Source: Streptomyces sp. f51 (lineage in GTDB: Bacteria > Actinomycetota > Actinomycetes > Streptomycetales > Streptomycetaceae). From it: a stretch of 64,000 nt of DNA. The notes beneath the pieces are model-generated. The model did not search any database. It had not been told where the DNA came from and saw nothing but the letters and a program-made list of their open reading frames with translations. Both the position numbers and the translations under genes were made by a program. Shown piece by piece: positions 42,300-50,898 of this stretch. The stretch lies in NCBI RefSeq assembly GCF_037940415.1, contig NZ_CP149798.1, positions 3,158,501 to 3,222,500 of the forward strand. Reading direction: 5' to 3'. The first letter of the stretch is position 1. Every line of letters starts with the position of its first letter.

Positions 42300-42812
42300 C
42301 TATTCCGGGACGGTGAAGTAGCGGGCGAAGGCCGTCACGATCTCTGTTTCGCCCACGCGTCCGTCGGCGTCCGTGTCCAGGGCGCCGGCCACGGTGGCGG
42401 CGAGGGTCTCGCCCACTCCGAGCGCCCTGAGGACGCGGGTGGTCTCCCCGACCGTGGCCGCGCCGTCCCCGTCGGTGTCCGCCACGGCGAGGGCCGCGTG
42501 CAGGAACGGGCGGGCGATCTCGGCGAACCGCTCGGGGTTGTCGCGCAGCCGCTTCACGGCACCGCTCACGAACTCCTCGCGCGTGATCCGCTGGTCGCCG
42601 TCCCGGTCCGCTATCCCGGCCATGCCCTGCCAGAACGCCTCGGCACCGACGTAGAGGGCCTGGCCCTTGTCCGACCGGGCCGTCGTGCCGAACTCGGCGA
42701 GCACGGCCTTGGCCGCGGCGCTGAAGTCCTCCCGGTCGATGTAGCCGTTGCCGTCCTGGTCGAAGCCGGCGAACCGGGCGGCGATCCTGCGCTCGTACTC
42801 GGAACTGACCAT
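42300..42812 (-). CDS. EF-hand calcium-binding protein
   Basis: 170 aa with four EF-hand loops: DQDGNGYIDREDF (about residues 18-30), DRDGDQRITREEF (about 69-81), DTDGDGAATVGET (about 112-124) and DTDADGRVGETEI (about 146-158). All have Asp at loop positions 1 and 3; position 12 is Glu in the first two, Glu in the third and fourth by their E-T or E-I ends. Resembles calerythrin and sarcoplasmic calcium-binding proteins; streptomycete relatives (Cab proteins) influence calcium homeostasis and aerial growth. Cytoplasmic, no signal sequence. Confidence 0.92.
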   Translation of the reverse strand: MVSSEYERRIAARFAGFDQDGNGYIDREDFSAAAKAVLAEFGTTARSDKGQALYVGAEAFWQGMAGIADRDGDQRITREEFVSGAVKRLRDNPERFAEIARPFLHAALAVADTDGDGAATVGETTRVLRALGVGETLAATVAGALDTDADGRVGETEIVTAFARYFTVPE

Positions 42813-42963
42813 GGGTGTTCGGACCGCCTCACTTCTCAGCCGGCCTCCGCCGGACTGCGTTCATCTGGCACGGAGCGTACGACGCCCGAACCGTCCGGGG
42901 TGCCGGAAAGCGACGGTTGTCCCACGACCGGGAGAATTCCCGGACAACGGCGCCGCCGTGCCG

Positions 42964-43368
42964 TCAGGCCGACAGCGGGCGGGACTCCTCGTCCCTGGCG
43001 GCGTCGACGTCGGGGTAGACGTCGAAGAGCCGGCGCACCCCGAGGGCCCCGAGGACACGGTTCACATGGGAGCCGTCGGCCGCGCCCCTGGCGGGCAGGA
43101 TCAGCCGCAGGCGCCCGCGGCAGGAGCGCATGAGGCGGCGGACGGCGATCAGGACGCCGACACCGCTGGAGTCGCAGAACACGACCTCGGACAGATCCAG
43201 GACGATGCCGTGCCGGCCCGCGGCCACCACGTCGTGCACGCTCTGGCGCAGCGCCGGGGACGTGACGAGGTCGAGTTCACCCGACACCCGCAGCACGGTC
43301 CACTCGTCCACGCCGCTCTCGCCGTCGGCCACGTCGGTCACGTGGGTCACCTTGAGCGTCACCGCCAC
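42964..43368 (-). CDS. STAS-domain anti-anti-sigma factor
   Basis: 134 aa from GTG 43368; an in-frame GTG at 43362 has a better-spaced GAGAGG and is equally possible. WTVLRVSGELDLVTSPALRQ and LDLSEVVFCDSSGVGVLIAV are the STAS core; the Ser in DSSG is the phosphorylation site of SpoIIAA/RsbV-like antagonists. These bind anti-sigma kinases and free a sigma factor. The C-terminal VRRLFDVYPDVDAARDEE is normal. Downstream neighbours give no clear partner. Confidence 0.9.
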   Translation of the reverse strand: MAVTLKVTHVTDVADGESGVDEWTVLRVSGELDLVTSPALRQSVHDVVAAGRHGIVLDLSEVVFCDSSGVGVLIAVRRLMRSCRGRLRLILPARGAADGSHVNRVLGALGVRRLFDVYPDVDAARDEESRPLSA

Positions 43369-43449
43369 GCCTCTCGCTCGCCTCGCCCAGCAGAAACGGA
43401 AGCACTCCGTACGCTTCCTTCCAGCGCGGCTGCCCCGCCGTAGTTCCAT

Positions 43450-43766
43450 GAAACACGGAACGCGCCAGGAAGAAACGCCTGTCTACGGTCGAAAAAGCTC
43501 CACGATGGTTCTCTTTCGGTCGCATACGGCCAGCAGCGGTCAGGCTCAGGGGTGGAAGCGGCGCGCTTTTACCATCTGCGGCCCGCCAAGGGGCGCACAT
43601 TGACGCAAAGGGGCGTGCGCTGCCGGACGTGCCGACTACATTCAAGACAGCGGTTGCGCACAGGCTGGACGACGGCACCGCGGAAGCGGACAGAGGCAGG
43701 GGACACGGCCGGCACAGCGGCCGGAGGCAAGGACAGGCGCCGGGCACGACCAGGTGAGGGGGCCGC
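43450..43766. other. intergenic region upstream of the sigma factor gene
   Basis: 317 bp between divergent genes. No gene, RNA or clear promoter recognised. An alternative upstream start for the STAS ORF would use a little of it. Confidence 0.3.
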
Positions 43767-44348
43767 ATGGCGACGCAGGACGCACCGCCCCGCTGGGACC
43801 GCAGGATGCAGCAGCGGCTCTCGCGCGGTGAGGCGGCCGCGCTCGGCGAGCTCTACGACCGTTTCGCCTCGCTCGTGCACGGTCTCGCCCATCGCGTGCT
43901 CGGGGACGAACGGGCCGCCGACGGGATCACCCGCGAGGTCTTCACCCACGTCTGGGAGAACCCCGACGCCTACGACCCCAAGCAGGGGCCGCTGCGTTCC
44001 TGGGTCGCCACGCTGACCCACCGCCTGGCCGTGCAGCGCCTGCGCGCCACCGAGACCGCCGCGCTCGCCCAGGGCGGCGACGGCACCGCCGAGGAACTGG
44101 AGCGCAAGGTGCGCAGCGCGTCCGTCGCCGCCCGCGCGGACTACATCGTCACGTCCATGCCCACTCCGCTGCGGACCGCACTGGAACTGGCGTATTTCCA
44201 GCGCCGTGACTACCGCCAGGCGGCCGCCGATCTCGGCGTCACCGAGGACGAGGCCCGCCGCCGGCTCCGCCTCGGCCTCCAGCTGCTGTCCACCGCCCAC
44301 GACGCCGGGCCCTCCGGCGCGCCACCGGAACCCGGGGGTGCGCGGTGA
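43767..44348 (+). CDS. ECF-like RNA polymerase sigma factor
   Basis: 193 aa. Region 2 at about residues 20-92: LGELYDRFASLVHGLAHRVLGDERAADGI with EVFTHVWENPDAYDP and SWVATLTHRLAVQRLR. Region 4 at about 130-182: TPLRTALELAYFQRRDYRQA with LGVTEDEARRRLRLGLQLL. It directs RNA polymerase to a small regulon. The next gene starts with GTGA overlapping the stop and encodes a probable zinc-binding anti-sigma factor, the usual arrangement. Similar to SigK-type sigma factors, whose partners are membrane proteins; this partner appears soluble. Confidence 0.9.
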   Translation: MATQDAPPRWDRRMQQRLSRGEAAALGELYDRFASLVHGLAHRVLGDERAADGITREVFTHVWENPDAYDPKQGPLRSWVATLTHRLAVQRLRATETAALAQGGDGTAEELERKVRSASVAARADYIVTSMPTPLRTALELAYFQRRDYRQAAADLGVTEDEARRRLRLGLQLLSTAHDAGPSGAPPEPGGAR

Positions 44349-45748
44349 GCGGGGAATCCGGCCGGTTCACGTCGTCCGACGACGAGGAGGGGCGCGAGAA
44401 CGGCCACGAGGGCGTGCACGGGAACATGGACGAGAACGAGGACGGGCACAGCGGGATGCGTGAGGACGGGCACGGGGACGCGGGCGGCGCGGACGCCGGA
44501 CCACGGCCGGGCGGGCCGCCCCGCATACCGCCGCCGCGCGCCTCCGTGGAGGACACCGGACTGCCGCTGCCCGAACCGGCCGCCGCGCCGGGGCCGGCGC
44601 CGCTGGTCCTCGAACACCGGGTCCTGAAGTCGCTGCTGGGCGCGTGGGCGCTGGCCGCCTGCTCGGCCGACGAGACGGCCGCCGTCGAGGAACACCTGGG
44701 GCACTGCGGCTCCTGCGCGGAAGAGGCGCTGCGGCTGCGCGAGGCCGTCGGGCTGCTGCACCCGGCGGAGAGCCTCGATCTGGACCCGACGCTGCGCACC
44801 CGTGTCCTGACGAGCTGCCTCGACCGGCGCCCGCCGCGCATCCCGGTCCCCGGGTGGGCCGCTCCGTACGACGCGGAGACCGCCCGGCTCGACGCCCTGC
44901 TCCAGGACATCGGCGGCTCCGAATGGCACGCGCCCGTGCGGCTGCGCTGGTTCGAGGGCGACGCGCCCGTGAGCCGCCGCACGACGGTCGCCGGGGTCAT
45001 CGCCCATCTGCTGAGCGTCGACGGGCTGGTCGCCGTCGCGCTGGGCCTGGACGACCCGCTCGGCGGGACCGGCGCGCGGGAACCGACACCGCAGGACCGC
45101 ACCGAGGCGTACTGGCGCTCCACGCGCGTCCCGCACACCCGGTCCGTGCGCGGGCCCTGGCGGGAACAGAGCCACGACCTCGTGCGGACGGTGTCGTTCG
45201 TGGAGGAGGGCGCACCGGCCGCGGGCGGGGTCGCGGGCGGGGAGGCCTCCGGGCGGCTCACCGTGCCCTACGGCGGATTCGACCTGCCGCTCAGCGACTC
45301 GATGCTGGACCGGGCCTTCGAGTGCTGGGTGCACGCGGGGGACATCGCCGACGCGGTGGACTACCCGTACGAACCCCCGGCTCCCCGGCATCTGCACCGG
45401 ATGATCGACCTGGCCGCGCGGATGCTGCCCGTCGCGCTCGCCGAGCGGCGCCGGGCCGGGCTCGCGGACCGGTCGGTCCGGCACCTCGTCGCCGCGGGCA
45501 CCCCGGGGCGCAGTCTGCGCCTGGAGATCGAGGGCTCGGGGGGCGGCGAGTGGCTCATCCCGCTCGACTCGCCCGGCGCGGTGGGCTCCGCCGACCACGA
45601 GGTGGCCCATGTCGCGCTGGACGGGGTGGAGTTCTGCCGCCTGGCCGCGGGCCATGTGTCCCCGGAGGAGGCGGCCGCCGGACAGGACGGCGACCGCGAG
45701 GTCATCAGGGACGTCCTGTTCGCGGCCGCGTCACTGAGCCGGATGTGA
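44345..45748 (+). CDS. anti-sigma factor: zinc finger fused to maleylpyruvate-isomerase-like domain
   Basis: 467 aa, translationally coupled to the sigma gene. Residues about 1-75 are acidic and Pro-rich. A ZAS/zf-HC2 module follows near 95-140: ALAACSADETAAVEEHLGHC with C-x2-C completed by GSCAEE; the H-x3-C-x2-C pattern reads H-L-G-H-C-G-S-C. Then a mycothiol-dependent maleylpyruvate isomerase-like (MDMPI/DinB) fold from about 160, with WHAPVRLRWFEGD, TTVAGVIAHLLSVDGLVAVALG and FECWVHAGDIADAV. No membrane helix is seen. The zinc finger should bind the sigma factor; the DinB-like part may sense thiol or redox state. Confidence 0.88.
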   Translation: MSGESGRFTSSDDEEGRENGHEGVHGNMDENEDGHSGMREDGHGDAGGADAGPRPGGPPRIPPPRASVEDTGLPLPEPAAAPGPAPLVLEHRVLKSLLGAWALAACSADETAAVEEHLGHCGSCAEEALRLREAVGLLHPAESLDLDPTLRTRVLTSCLDRRPPRIPVPGWAAPYDAETARLDALLQDIGGSEWHAPVRLRWFEGDAPVSRRTTVAGVIAHLLSVDGLVAVALGLDDPLGGTGAREPTPQDRTEAYWRSTRVPHTRSVRGPWREQSHDLVRTVSFVEEGAPAAGGVAGGEASGRLTVPYGGFDLPLSDSMLDRAFECWVHAGDIADAVDYPYEPPAPRHLHRMIDLAARMLPVALAERRRAGLADRSVRHLVAAGTPGRSLRLEIEGSGGGEWLIPLDSPGAVGSADHEVAHVALDGVEFCRLAAGHVSPEEAAAGQDGDREVIRDVLFAAASLSRM

Positions 45749-45962
45749 TCCGGGTCCCCGGCCGGCCGGGGACCCGAGGGCCCGGCCGCCGCTGAGGAAG
45801 CAGAGGCCCGAACGTCCGGCCAGACGGTCAGGGGCAGAGGCCCGGCGGTCCGGACGGCCGGTCGGACGCAAAGGGTCAGCGCCCGGCGCTCCGGACGCCC
45901 GGCGCTCCGGACGGTCGGCGGTCCGAGCGTCCGGTCAGGCGTGCGGAGTCGGCGGTCGGCCG

Positions 45963-46847
45963 TCAGGCGAAGACGACCGTGCGGCGGCCGTTCAGCAGGA
46001 TGCGGTGCTCCGCGTGCCACTTCACCGCGCGGGCCAGCGCCTGGCACTCCACGTCACGGCCGATGGCCACCAGCTGGTCGGGGGTGACGTCGTGGCCGAC
46101 CCGCTCGACCTCCTGCTCGATGATCGGGCCCTCGTCGAGGTCGGCGGTCACGTAGTGCGCCGTCGCCCCGATGAGCTTGACCCCGCGGGCGTGCGCCTGG
46201 TGGTAGGGCTTGGCGCCCTTGAAGCTCGGCAGGAAGGAGTGGTGGATGTTGATGATCCGGCCGCTGAGCTGCTTGCACAGGTCGTCCGAGAGGACCTGCA
46301 TGTAGCGGGCGAGGACGACCAGCTCGACGCCCTTCTCCCGCACCAGCTCCAGCAGCTGCGCCTCGGCCTCGGCCTTCGTGTCCTTCGTCACCGCGATGTG
46401 GTGGAAGGGAACGTCGTAGGACCCCACCAGCTCGGCGAAGTCCGTGTGGTTGGAGACCACGGCGGCGATGTCGACGGGCAGCGCGCCGATCCGTGTCCGG
46501 AAGAGCAGGTCGTTCAGGCAGTGGCCGAACCTGCTGACCATGAGGACGACCCGCATGCGGTCCTCGGCCCGGTGGATCTGCCAGTCCATGTGGAAGGCGT
46601 CGCCGATCGCCGTGAAACTCGCCCGCAGTTTCTCCACGGTCACCGGCGACTCCGCCGAGAAGTGGACGCGCATGAAGAACAGACCCGTGTCCTGGTCGCC
46701 GAACTGCTGGCTGTCCACGATGTTGCAGCCGGTCATGAACAAGTAGCTGGACACGGCGTGCACGATGCCCTGCTTGTCGGGGCAGGACAGCGTCAGGACG
46801 TACTGCTCGGCGGCGGGCGCGGTCCCGCGGACGGACGGCTCATTCAT
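45963..46847 (-). CDS. purU: formyltetrahydrofolate deformylase
   Basis: 294 aa from ATG 46847. PurU hydrolyses 10-formyl-THF to formate and THF, balancing one-carbon pools. The N-terminal ACT domain (about residues 14-90) begins YVLTLSCPDKQGIVHAVSSY; the catalytic formyltransferase-like domain has NHTDFAELVGSYDVPFHHI, IINIHHSFLPSFKGAKPYHQ (Asn-His) and ADLDEGPIIEQE (Asp). Length and motifs are standard. Monocistronic or with the downstream region; followed on the minus strand by an SCO4402-like gene upstream. Confidence 0.95.
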   Translation of the reverse strand: MNEPSVRGTAPAAEQYVLTLSCPDKQGIVHAVSSYLFMTGCNIVDSQQFGDQDTGLFFMRVHFSAESPVTVEKLRASFTAIGDAFHMDWQIHRAEDRMRVVLMVSRFGHCLNDLLFRTRIGALPVDIAAVVSNHTDFAELVGSYDVPFHHIAVTKDTKAEAEAQLLELVREKGVELVVLARYMQVLSDDLCKQLSGRIINIHHSFLPSFKGAKPYHQAHARGVKLIGATAHYVTADLDEGPIIEQEVERVGHDVTPDQLVAIGRDVECQALARAVKWHAEHRILLNGRRTVVFA

Positions 46848-46957
46848 GCGGGACAGGGTTTCACACCGGGCGCCCGCGCAGGAGTGCCGTCCCGCCACCC
46901 GGACGCCTCCGGGCGCGCCCGACGGCCGCCGGACCAGGGCCGACGGCGGTACTGCGG

Positions 46958-47404
46958 CTAGGCGGACCGCGTCATGATGCGCAGGACTTCCAGCGTGCGC
47001 GGAGGCGTGTCCGGGTCCTCGCCGTCGCTCGACGCCATCCGTACGTGCGCGGCACGCGCGGCCTGGAGGGCGTCGGGCCACGCCTGGTGGTCGAGATAGG
47101 CGGAGACCGGCGCGTCGGGACCGACCTGGTGCATGATCCGCAGGACCCGCAGGACGGCGCTGTCCACGAGGGCGGCCTCCTGGGAGTCCCGGAAGATCGT
47201 GCCGACGTATTTCTCGGCCGACCAGTTGTCCAGCCAGGTGTCCTCCACCAGGCGGTACACGGCGTCCGTGACGTCGCCGTACCCGTCGACGCCGGCGAGC
47301 CAGACGTCTCTCTGGAACACGGGGTCGGAAAGCATGTGCAGCGCGGAACGCACATTGCTGCGCCAGCGCCACCACGGCATGTCGTTCAGTGGCATGCCGC
47401 CCAT
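46958..47404 (-). CDS. conserved actinobacterial protein (SCO4402 family)
   Basis: 148 aa from ATG 47404 (MGGMPLNDMPWWRW); a GTG at 47458 would add 18 residues and is not excluded. The sequence WLAGVDGYGDVTDAVYRLVED and LDNWSAEKYVGTIFRDSQEA is strongly conserved in streptomycetes as I recall, under the name SCO4402 family. Mostly helical, no catalytic motif, cytoplasmic. Function unknown; position next to purU fits the S. coelicolor order. Confidence 0.8.
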   Translation of the reverse strand: MGGMPLNDMPWWRWRSNVRSALHMLSDPVFQRDVWLAGVDGYGDVTDAVYRLVEDTWLDNWSAEKYVGTIFRDSQEAALVDSAVLRVLRIMHQVGPDAPVSAYLDHQAWPDALQAARAAHVRMASSDGEDPDTPPRTLEVLRIMTRSA

Positions 47405-47569
47405 GGTGGATGAGCGACGGCCGCGACGGGAAGAGTTCTCCGAGTCTTGCACGGTCACCGATCGTACGTTCCCTGTGAAAAACAGTTCATCGACCCCTGC
47501 AATTCACCTCTGCGTCACCCGGTGTCGACCGGTGGTCACACAAGGGTTTCTGGTGTGGGGGAATCGTGC

Positions 47570-48874
47570 ATGCCCATGACCGGTAGGCGACGTACTCGCA
47601 CCACCTCCCCCACTCCGCCCCGGCCCCGCAAGGCCAAGCTGCTGTACGCGAGCGCCTTAGTCGCATGCGCGTCGGTCGCCGTCGGATGCGGGGTCATCCC
47701 TGGTGCCACGGGGGGCTCCGGGGATGGCCCCGTCAAGGTGATGACCTGGGCCCCCGAGAAGACCAACGCGACGAACAAGCCCGGCATGCCGGCGCTGGCG
47801 AAGGCGTACGCCCGCTGGGTCAACGCCCACGGCGGCATCAACGGCCGGCAGCTGGAGGTCCTCACCTGCAACGACCACAACGACCCGGTCGCCGCCTCGC
47901 ACTGCGCGGAGCGGGCCGCGGACGAGAAGGTCGTCGCGGTCGTGGGGTCCTACAGCCAGCACAGCCGCGCGTTCCTCTCCCCGCTGGAGAGCGCGGGCAT
48001 CCCGTACATCGGAGGCTTCGGCGTCACCGACGACGAGTTCACGAGCCCCGTGTCCTATCCCGTCAACGGCGGCCAGGGCGTCCTGCTGGCGGGCCTCGGC
48101 GAGCAGCTCGGCAAGAACTGCGGACCGGTCTCGCTGATACGCCCGGACACCATCGCGGGTGACGAGCTGCCGGTGCTGCTCGACGCCGGCCTGAAGGCGC
48201 TGGGGCACCCGCAGGCCGCGGACCAGCGGGCGGCCGAGGACGCCACCGAGTACTCCCGGCCGACGCAGCTGGCGCTCCAGCACGCGACGTCCGAGCCGAG
48301 TCGCCAGGGCTGCGTGGTCCCCGCGCTCGGCGACCGCACGAACACCTTCATGGACTCGTTCCGGCGCGACAGCACGGACTACCGGAAGGTGCACACGGGG
48401 ACGGTCATCGGCAGCATCGACCAGTCGCAGATCGACGCCACCGGCGGCAAGTCTGGCCCCTACGAGGGTTCGTACGTCACCGGCTGGTACCCGACCGCGA
48501 ACGACGCGCGCTGGTACCCGATGCGCGCGATGCTCAAGGAGCAGGCGTTCGGCGACAACCGGATCGACCCCGCCGACGCCGGGGTGCAGACCACCTGGAT
48601 CGCCTACACCGTGCTGAGGAAGGTCATCGAGTCGCTCGGCGCGGGGGAGATCTCGCCCCTCACCATCCGGCGCGAGCTCGACGACGGCCTCAAGGTGAAC
48701 ACGGGCGGGCTCACGCCCACCCTCAGCTGGCGCTTCGACGCCCAGACCGCGGCCGCCGACTTCCCGCGCCTGGTCAACGCCGACGTCACCTTCCAGGTCA
48801 TCCGCAACGGTCAGCTGACCTCGCAGCGGGGCGGTTTCGTCAACATGGCGAAGACGCTGGCCACCGCCGACTAG
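47570..48874 (+). CDS. branched-chain amino-acid-type ABC substrate-binding lipoprotein, TTA codon
   Basis: 434 aa from ATG 47570, with GGGGGAA upstream. Signal LYASALVACASVAVGC ends in a lipobox with Cys40. The mature protein is a type I periplasmic-binding (LivJ/ANF) fold: VNAHGGINGRQLEVLTCNDHNDP, VVAVVGSYSQHSRAFLSPLESAGIPYIGG and YEGSYVTGWYPTANDARWYP. It probably binds an amino acid or small organic ligand at the cell surface. No permease is nearby, so it may be an orphan sensor or share a transporter. Codon 30 (47657-47659) is TTA, so translation should depend on the bldA tRNA and be developmentally timed. Confidence 0.88.
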   Translation: MPMTGRRRTRTTSPTPPRPRKAKLLYASALVACASVAVGCGVIPGATGGSGDGPVKVMTWAPEKTNATNKPGMPALAKAYARWVNAHGGINGRQLEVLTCNDHNDPVAASHCAERAADEKVVAVVGSYSQHSRAFLSPLESAGIPYIGGFGVTDDEFTSPVSYPVNGGQGVLLAGLGEQLGKNCGPVSLIRPDTIAGDELPVLLDAGLKALGHPQAADQRAAEDATEYSRPTQLALQHATSEPSRQGCVVPALGDRTNTFMDSFRRDSTDYRKVHTGTVIGSIDQSQIDATGGKSGPYEGSYVTGWYPTANDARWYPMRAMLKEQAFGDNRIDPADAGVQTTWIAYTVLRKVIESLGAGEISPLTIRRELDDGLKVNTGGLTPTLSWRFDAQTAAADFPRLVNADVTFQVIRNGQLTSQRGGFVNMAKTLATAD

Positions 48875-48924
48875 AGCGGTCCTCCCGGTTCCGTTCCCGG
48901 CAGTCGGGACCGGGCGGTGACGAC

Positions 48925-48968
48925 GAAAGCCCGGCCCCCTCGCCGTTCGGTGAGGGGGCCGGGCTTTT
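48925..48968. terminator. strong bidirectional intrinsic terminator
   Basis: GAAAGCCCGGCCCCCTC (48925-48941) pairs with GAGGGGGCCGGGCTTTT (48952-48968) over a 10-nt loop, with T-runs on both strands. It ends both the binding-lipoprotein and the convergent membrane-protein transcripts. Confidence 0.9.
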
Positions 48969-48976
48969 CGCACGGG

Positions 48977-50590
48977 TCACAGCTGGGTGCGGGTCCGCTG
49001 CGTCAGGCCGTACTTGGACGCGATGGAGTTCCAGAGCCTGGCGGCCTTCTCCTTCTCCGCGGAGGCCGTGCCGCTGGCCGCGTCACCGGCCTGGGTCTGC
49101 CCTGTGGTGCGGGCCTGCCCCTTGTGGCAGCCCTTCTTGCCGTTGCCGACCTGGTCGGCCCAGGCCGCGTAGTGGTTGTCGGCCGCCGCGGAGGCCTTCC
49201 ACGCGTTGGTGAGAGAGGTCGACAGCTGGTCGTGGTTCGGCAGCTTGTCGACCGCGACGGAGGCGAGCCGGGTGACCAGCTCGCCGCGCTGCTTGGCGGC
49301 GTCCCGCAGATCACTGGCCGCCTGGCCGAGGTTGTTGCACGCCTTCACGTTCGCCACGGCGTTGATCACCGAGCCGCGGCTGCTGGAGCTGTCCGCGAGG
49401 AGCTTGTCCAGCTCGACGGCCTGCGCCTTCACGGGGTCGGTGCCCGGCGCGGGCGAGCCCTGGCCCGCGGGCGCGGTCGCGGCCACCGTCTTGCCGGTGT
49501 CGTCCGTACCGCCGCCACCGCCTCCGCCGCCGCTGAGCAGGGCGCCGGCGCCGACACCGAGCACGATGATGCCCACACCGACGGCCGCGATCACCGGAAC
49601 GCGCGAGCCGCCGCGGCCACCACCGCCACCGTCGGACGGACCGCCACGCCGCCCGGCAGCCCGGCCGCCGAGCCCGCCGGGGCCGGGCTGGGCGCCGTAC
49701 ATGTCACCCGCGCCGTGCGGGGGCTTGGGGGCGCCGCCGTCGATACGGGGCAGCATCTGCGTCGAGCCGGCCGCGGCCGGCTCGCTGCGGAAGAGGTTGT
49801 CGAACTCCGCCGGGGGCTGCCGCTCGCCGGGCGCGCCGGCGGGTATGCCGTAGCCCCCCGACGGCTGCGCGGGCACGGGCGGGATGTACTGCGTGGCGTC
49901 GGCGTCCGAACCGCCCTGCGCCGTCTGTCCGAGGTACTGCGGGGCTCCGGTCCCGATCTCCGGCGGCAGCGCGCCCGGACCGACCGGCGGGATGAACTGG
50001 GTGGCGCCCTCGTCCGGCGCGGCGGCGACCGGCGGGATGAACTGCGTCGCCCCCTCGTCGGCGCCCGGGGCGGCCGGTGTGAACGGGATGTACTGGGTGG
50101 CGCCGTCCTCGCCGCCGGGGGGAAGCGGAACGCCCTGCTGCTCCTGGGACCCGTAGGCGGCGTAGCCGTCGTATCCGGCGGCCGCGTGCGAGCCGTGCGC
50201 CCCCGGCGCATAGCCGTTCCCCGCGCCGTACGCCGAGGACGGAGCGCTCTCGGGCGGGAGCGGCGCGGAGCCGGATCCCGGCTGCCCGAAGCCCTGCGCC
50301 TGCTGTGCGCCGTGCGCGTCCGGCGCCGACCAGCCCTGGGAATCGGAGGGTACGGAGGCACCCCACGACTGGGTGGCGTTCACCGGCGCGCCCCAGCCGT
50401 CACCGGACTGCGGGGCCTGGGAGGCCGACTGGCCGGGGCCCCACTGCCCGCCCCAGGCCGGACCGCCGGCCGGGGTGGCACTGTCACCCGTCGTGCCCGG
50501 CAGCAGCGGCTCGCTGCCGTCGGAGGGCAGCACGATGCCTTCGCGCGCGGGCTGCGCCGAGGGCTCCTCGCCCTGTCCACTCTGCGTCAC
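48977..50590 (-). CDS. single-span membrane protein with ATQ(Y/F)IP repeats
   Basis: 537 aa from GTG 50590 with AGGAG 6 nt upstream. A long cytoplasmic Gly/Pro/Gln-rich N-terminal region (about 1-340) contains ATQYIPFTP, two ATQFIPPV, ATQYIPPVP and STQMLPRI, spaced 15-45 residues. One helix VPVIAAVGVGIIVLGVGAGALL near 340-362 is followed by a Gly-run and a C-terminal extracellular helical domain with two Cys (KACNNLGQAASDL, GKKGCHKG). Thr-Gln-x-(I/L)-Pro repeats in actinobacterial membrane proteins are plausible phospho-Thr sites for Ser/Thr kinases and FHA readers. Specific function unknown. Confidence 0.75.
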   Translation of the reverse strand: MTQSGQGEEPSAQPAREGIVLPSDGSEPLLPGTTGDSATPAGGPAWGGQWGPGQSASQAPQSGDGWGAPVNATQSWGASVPSDSQGWSAPDAHGAQQAQGFGQPGSGSAPLPPESAPSSAYGAGNGYAPGAHGSHAAAGYDGYAAYGSQEQQGVPLPPGGEDGATQYIPFTPAAPGADEGATQFIPPVAAAPDEGATQFIPPVGPGALPPEIGTGAPQYLGQTAQGGSDADATQYIPPVPAQPSGGYGIPAGAPGERQPPAEFDNLFRSEPAAAGSTQMLPRIDGGAPKPPHGAGDMYGAQPGPGGLGGRAAGRRGGPSDGGGGGRGGSRVPVIAAVGVGIIVLGVGAGALLSGGGGGGGGTDDTGKTVAATAPAGQGSPAPGTDPVKAQAVELDKLLADSSSSRGSVINAVANVKACNNLGQAASDLRDAAKQRGELVTRLASVAVDKLPNHDQLSTSLTNAWKASAAADNHYAAWADQVGNGKKGCHKGQARTTGQTQAGDAASGTASAEKEKAARLWNSIASKYGLTQRTRTQL

Positions 50591-50898
50591 CGGGACTCCT
50601 ACGAATGGGGGACCTTCGGAATCATCGGCTCACGCTACCGGGTCCCCGCGACCCGCTGCTACGCAGCACCTGGAGTGACCTCCGCACCGTGTGACACGGG
50701 TAACGAATCCGCCCCCGATTGCGCTGTATCTCACTCCCTTCCCCCACGGCGCCCTCGTTTTCCCGGAGTTCACGTCAGTACGAGCCATATGTTCACGGGA
50801 GCGGAGCCGGAAGCCGCGGAAGAGAAATGATCACACCGCGCGCCGGCGGCCCCGGTCCTCCTGCCCGGCCTCCCGCAGGGCCCCGCCCCCGTGACCGC
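50591..50898. other. intergenic region, nothing called
   Basis: 308 bp between the membrane protein start and the 3' end of the TPR regulator. It should hold the promoter of the former. No terminator-like hairpin or small gene is evident. Confidence 0.3.

Noticed and set aside
48917..50830. 637-codon plus-strand frame opposite the TQ-repeat membrane protein
   Set aside because: Shadow of the real minus-strand gene. Its product is Arg/Gly/Val repeats without family motifs, and the minus-strand product has a clear membrane helix and repeats.
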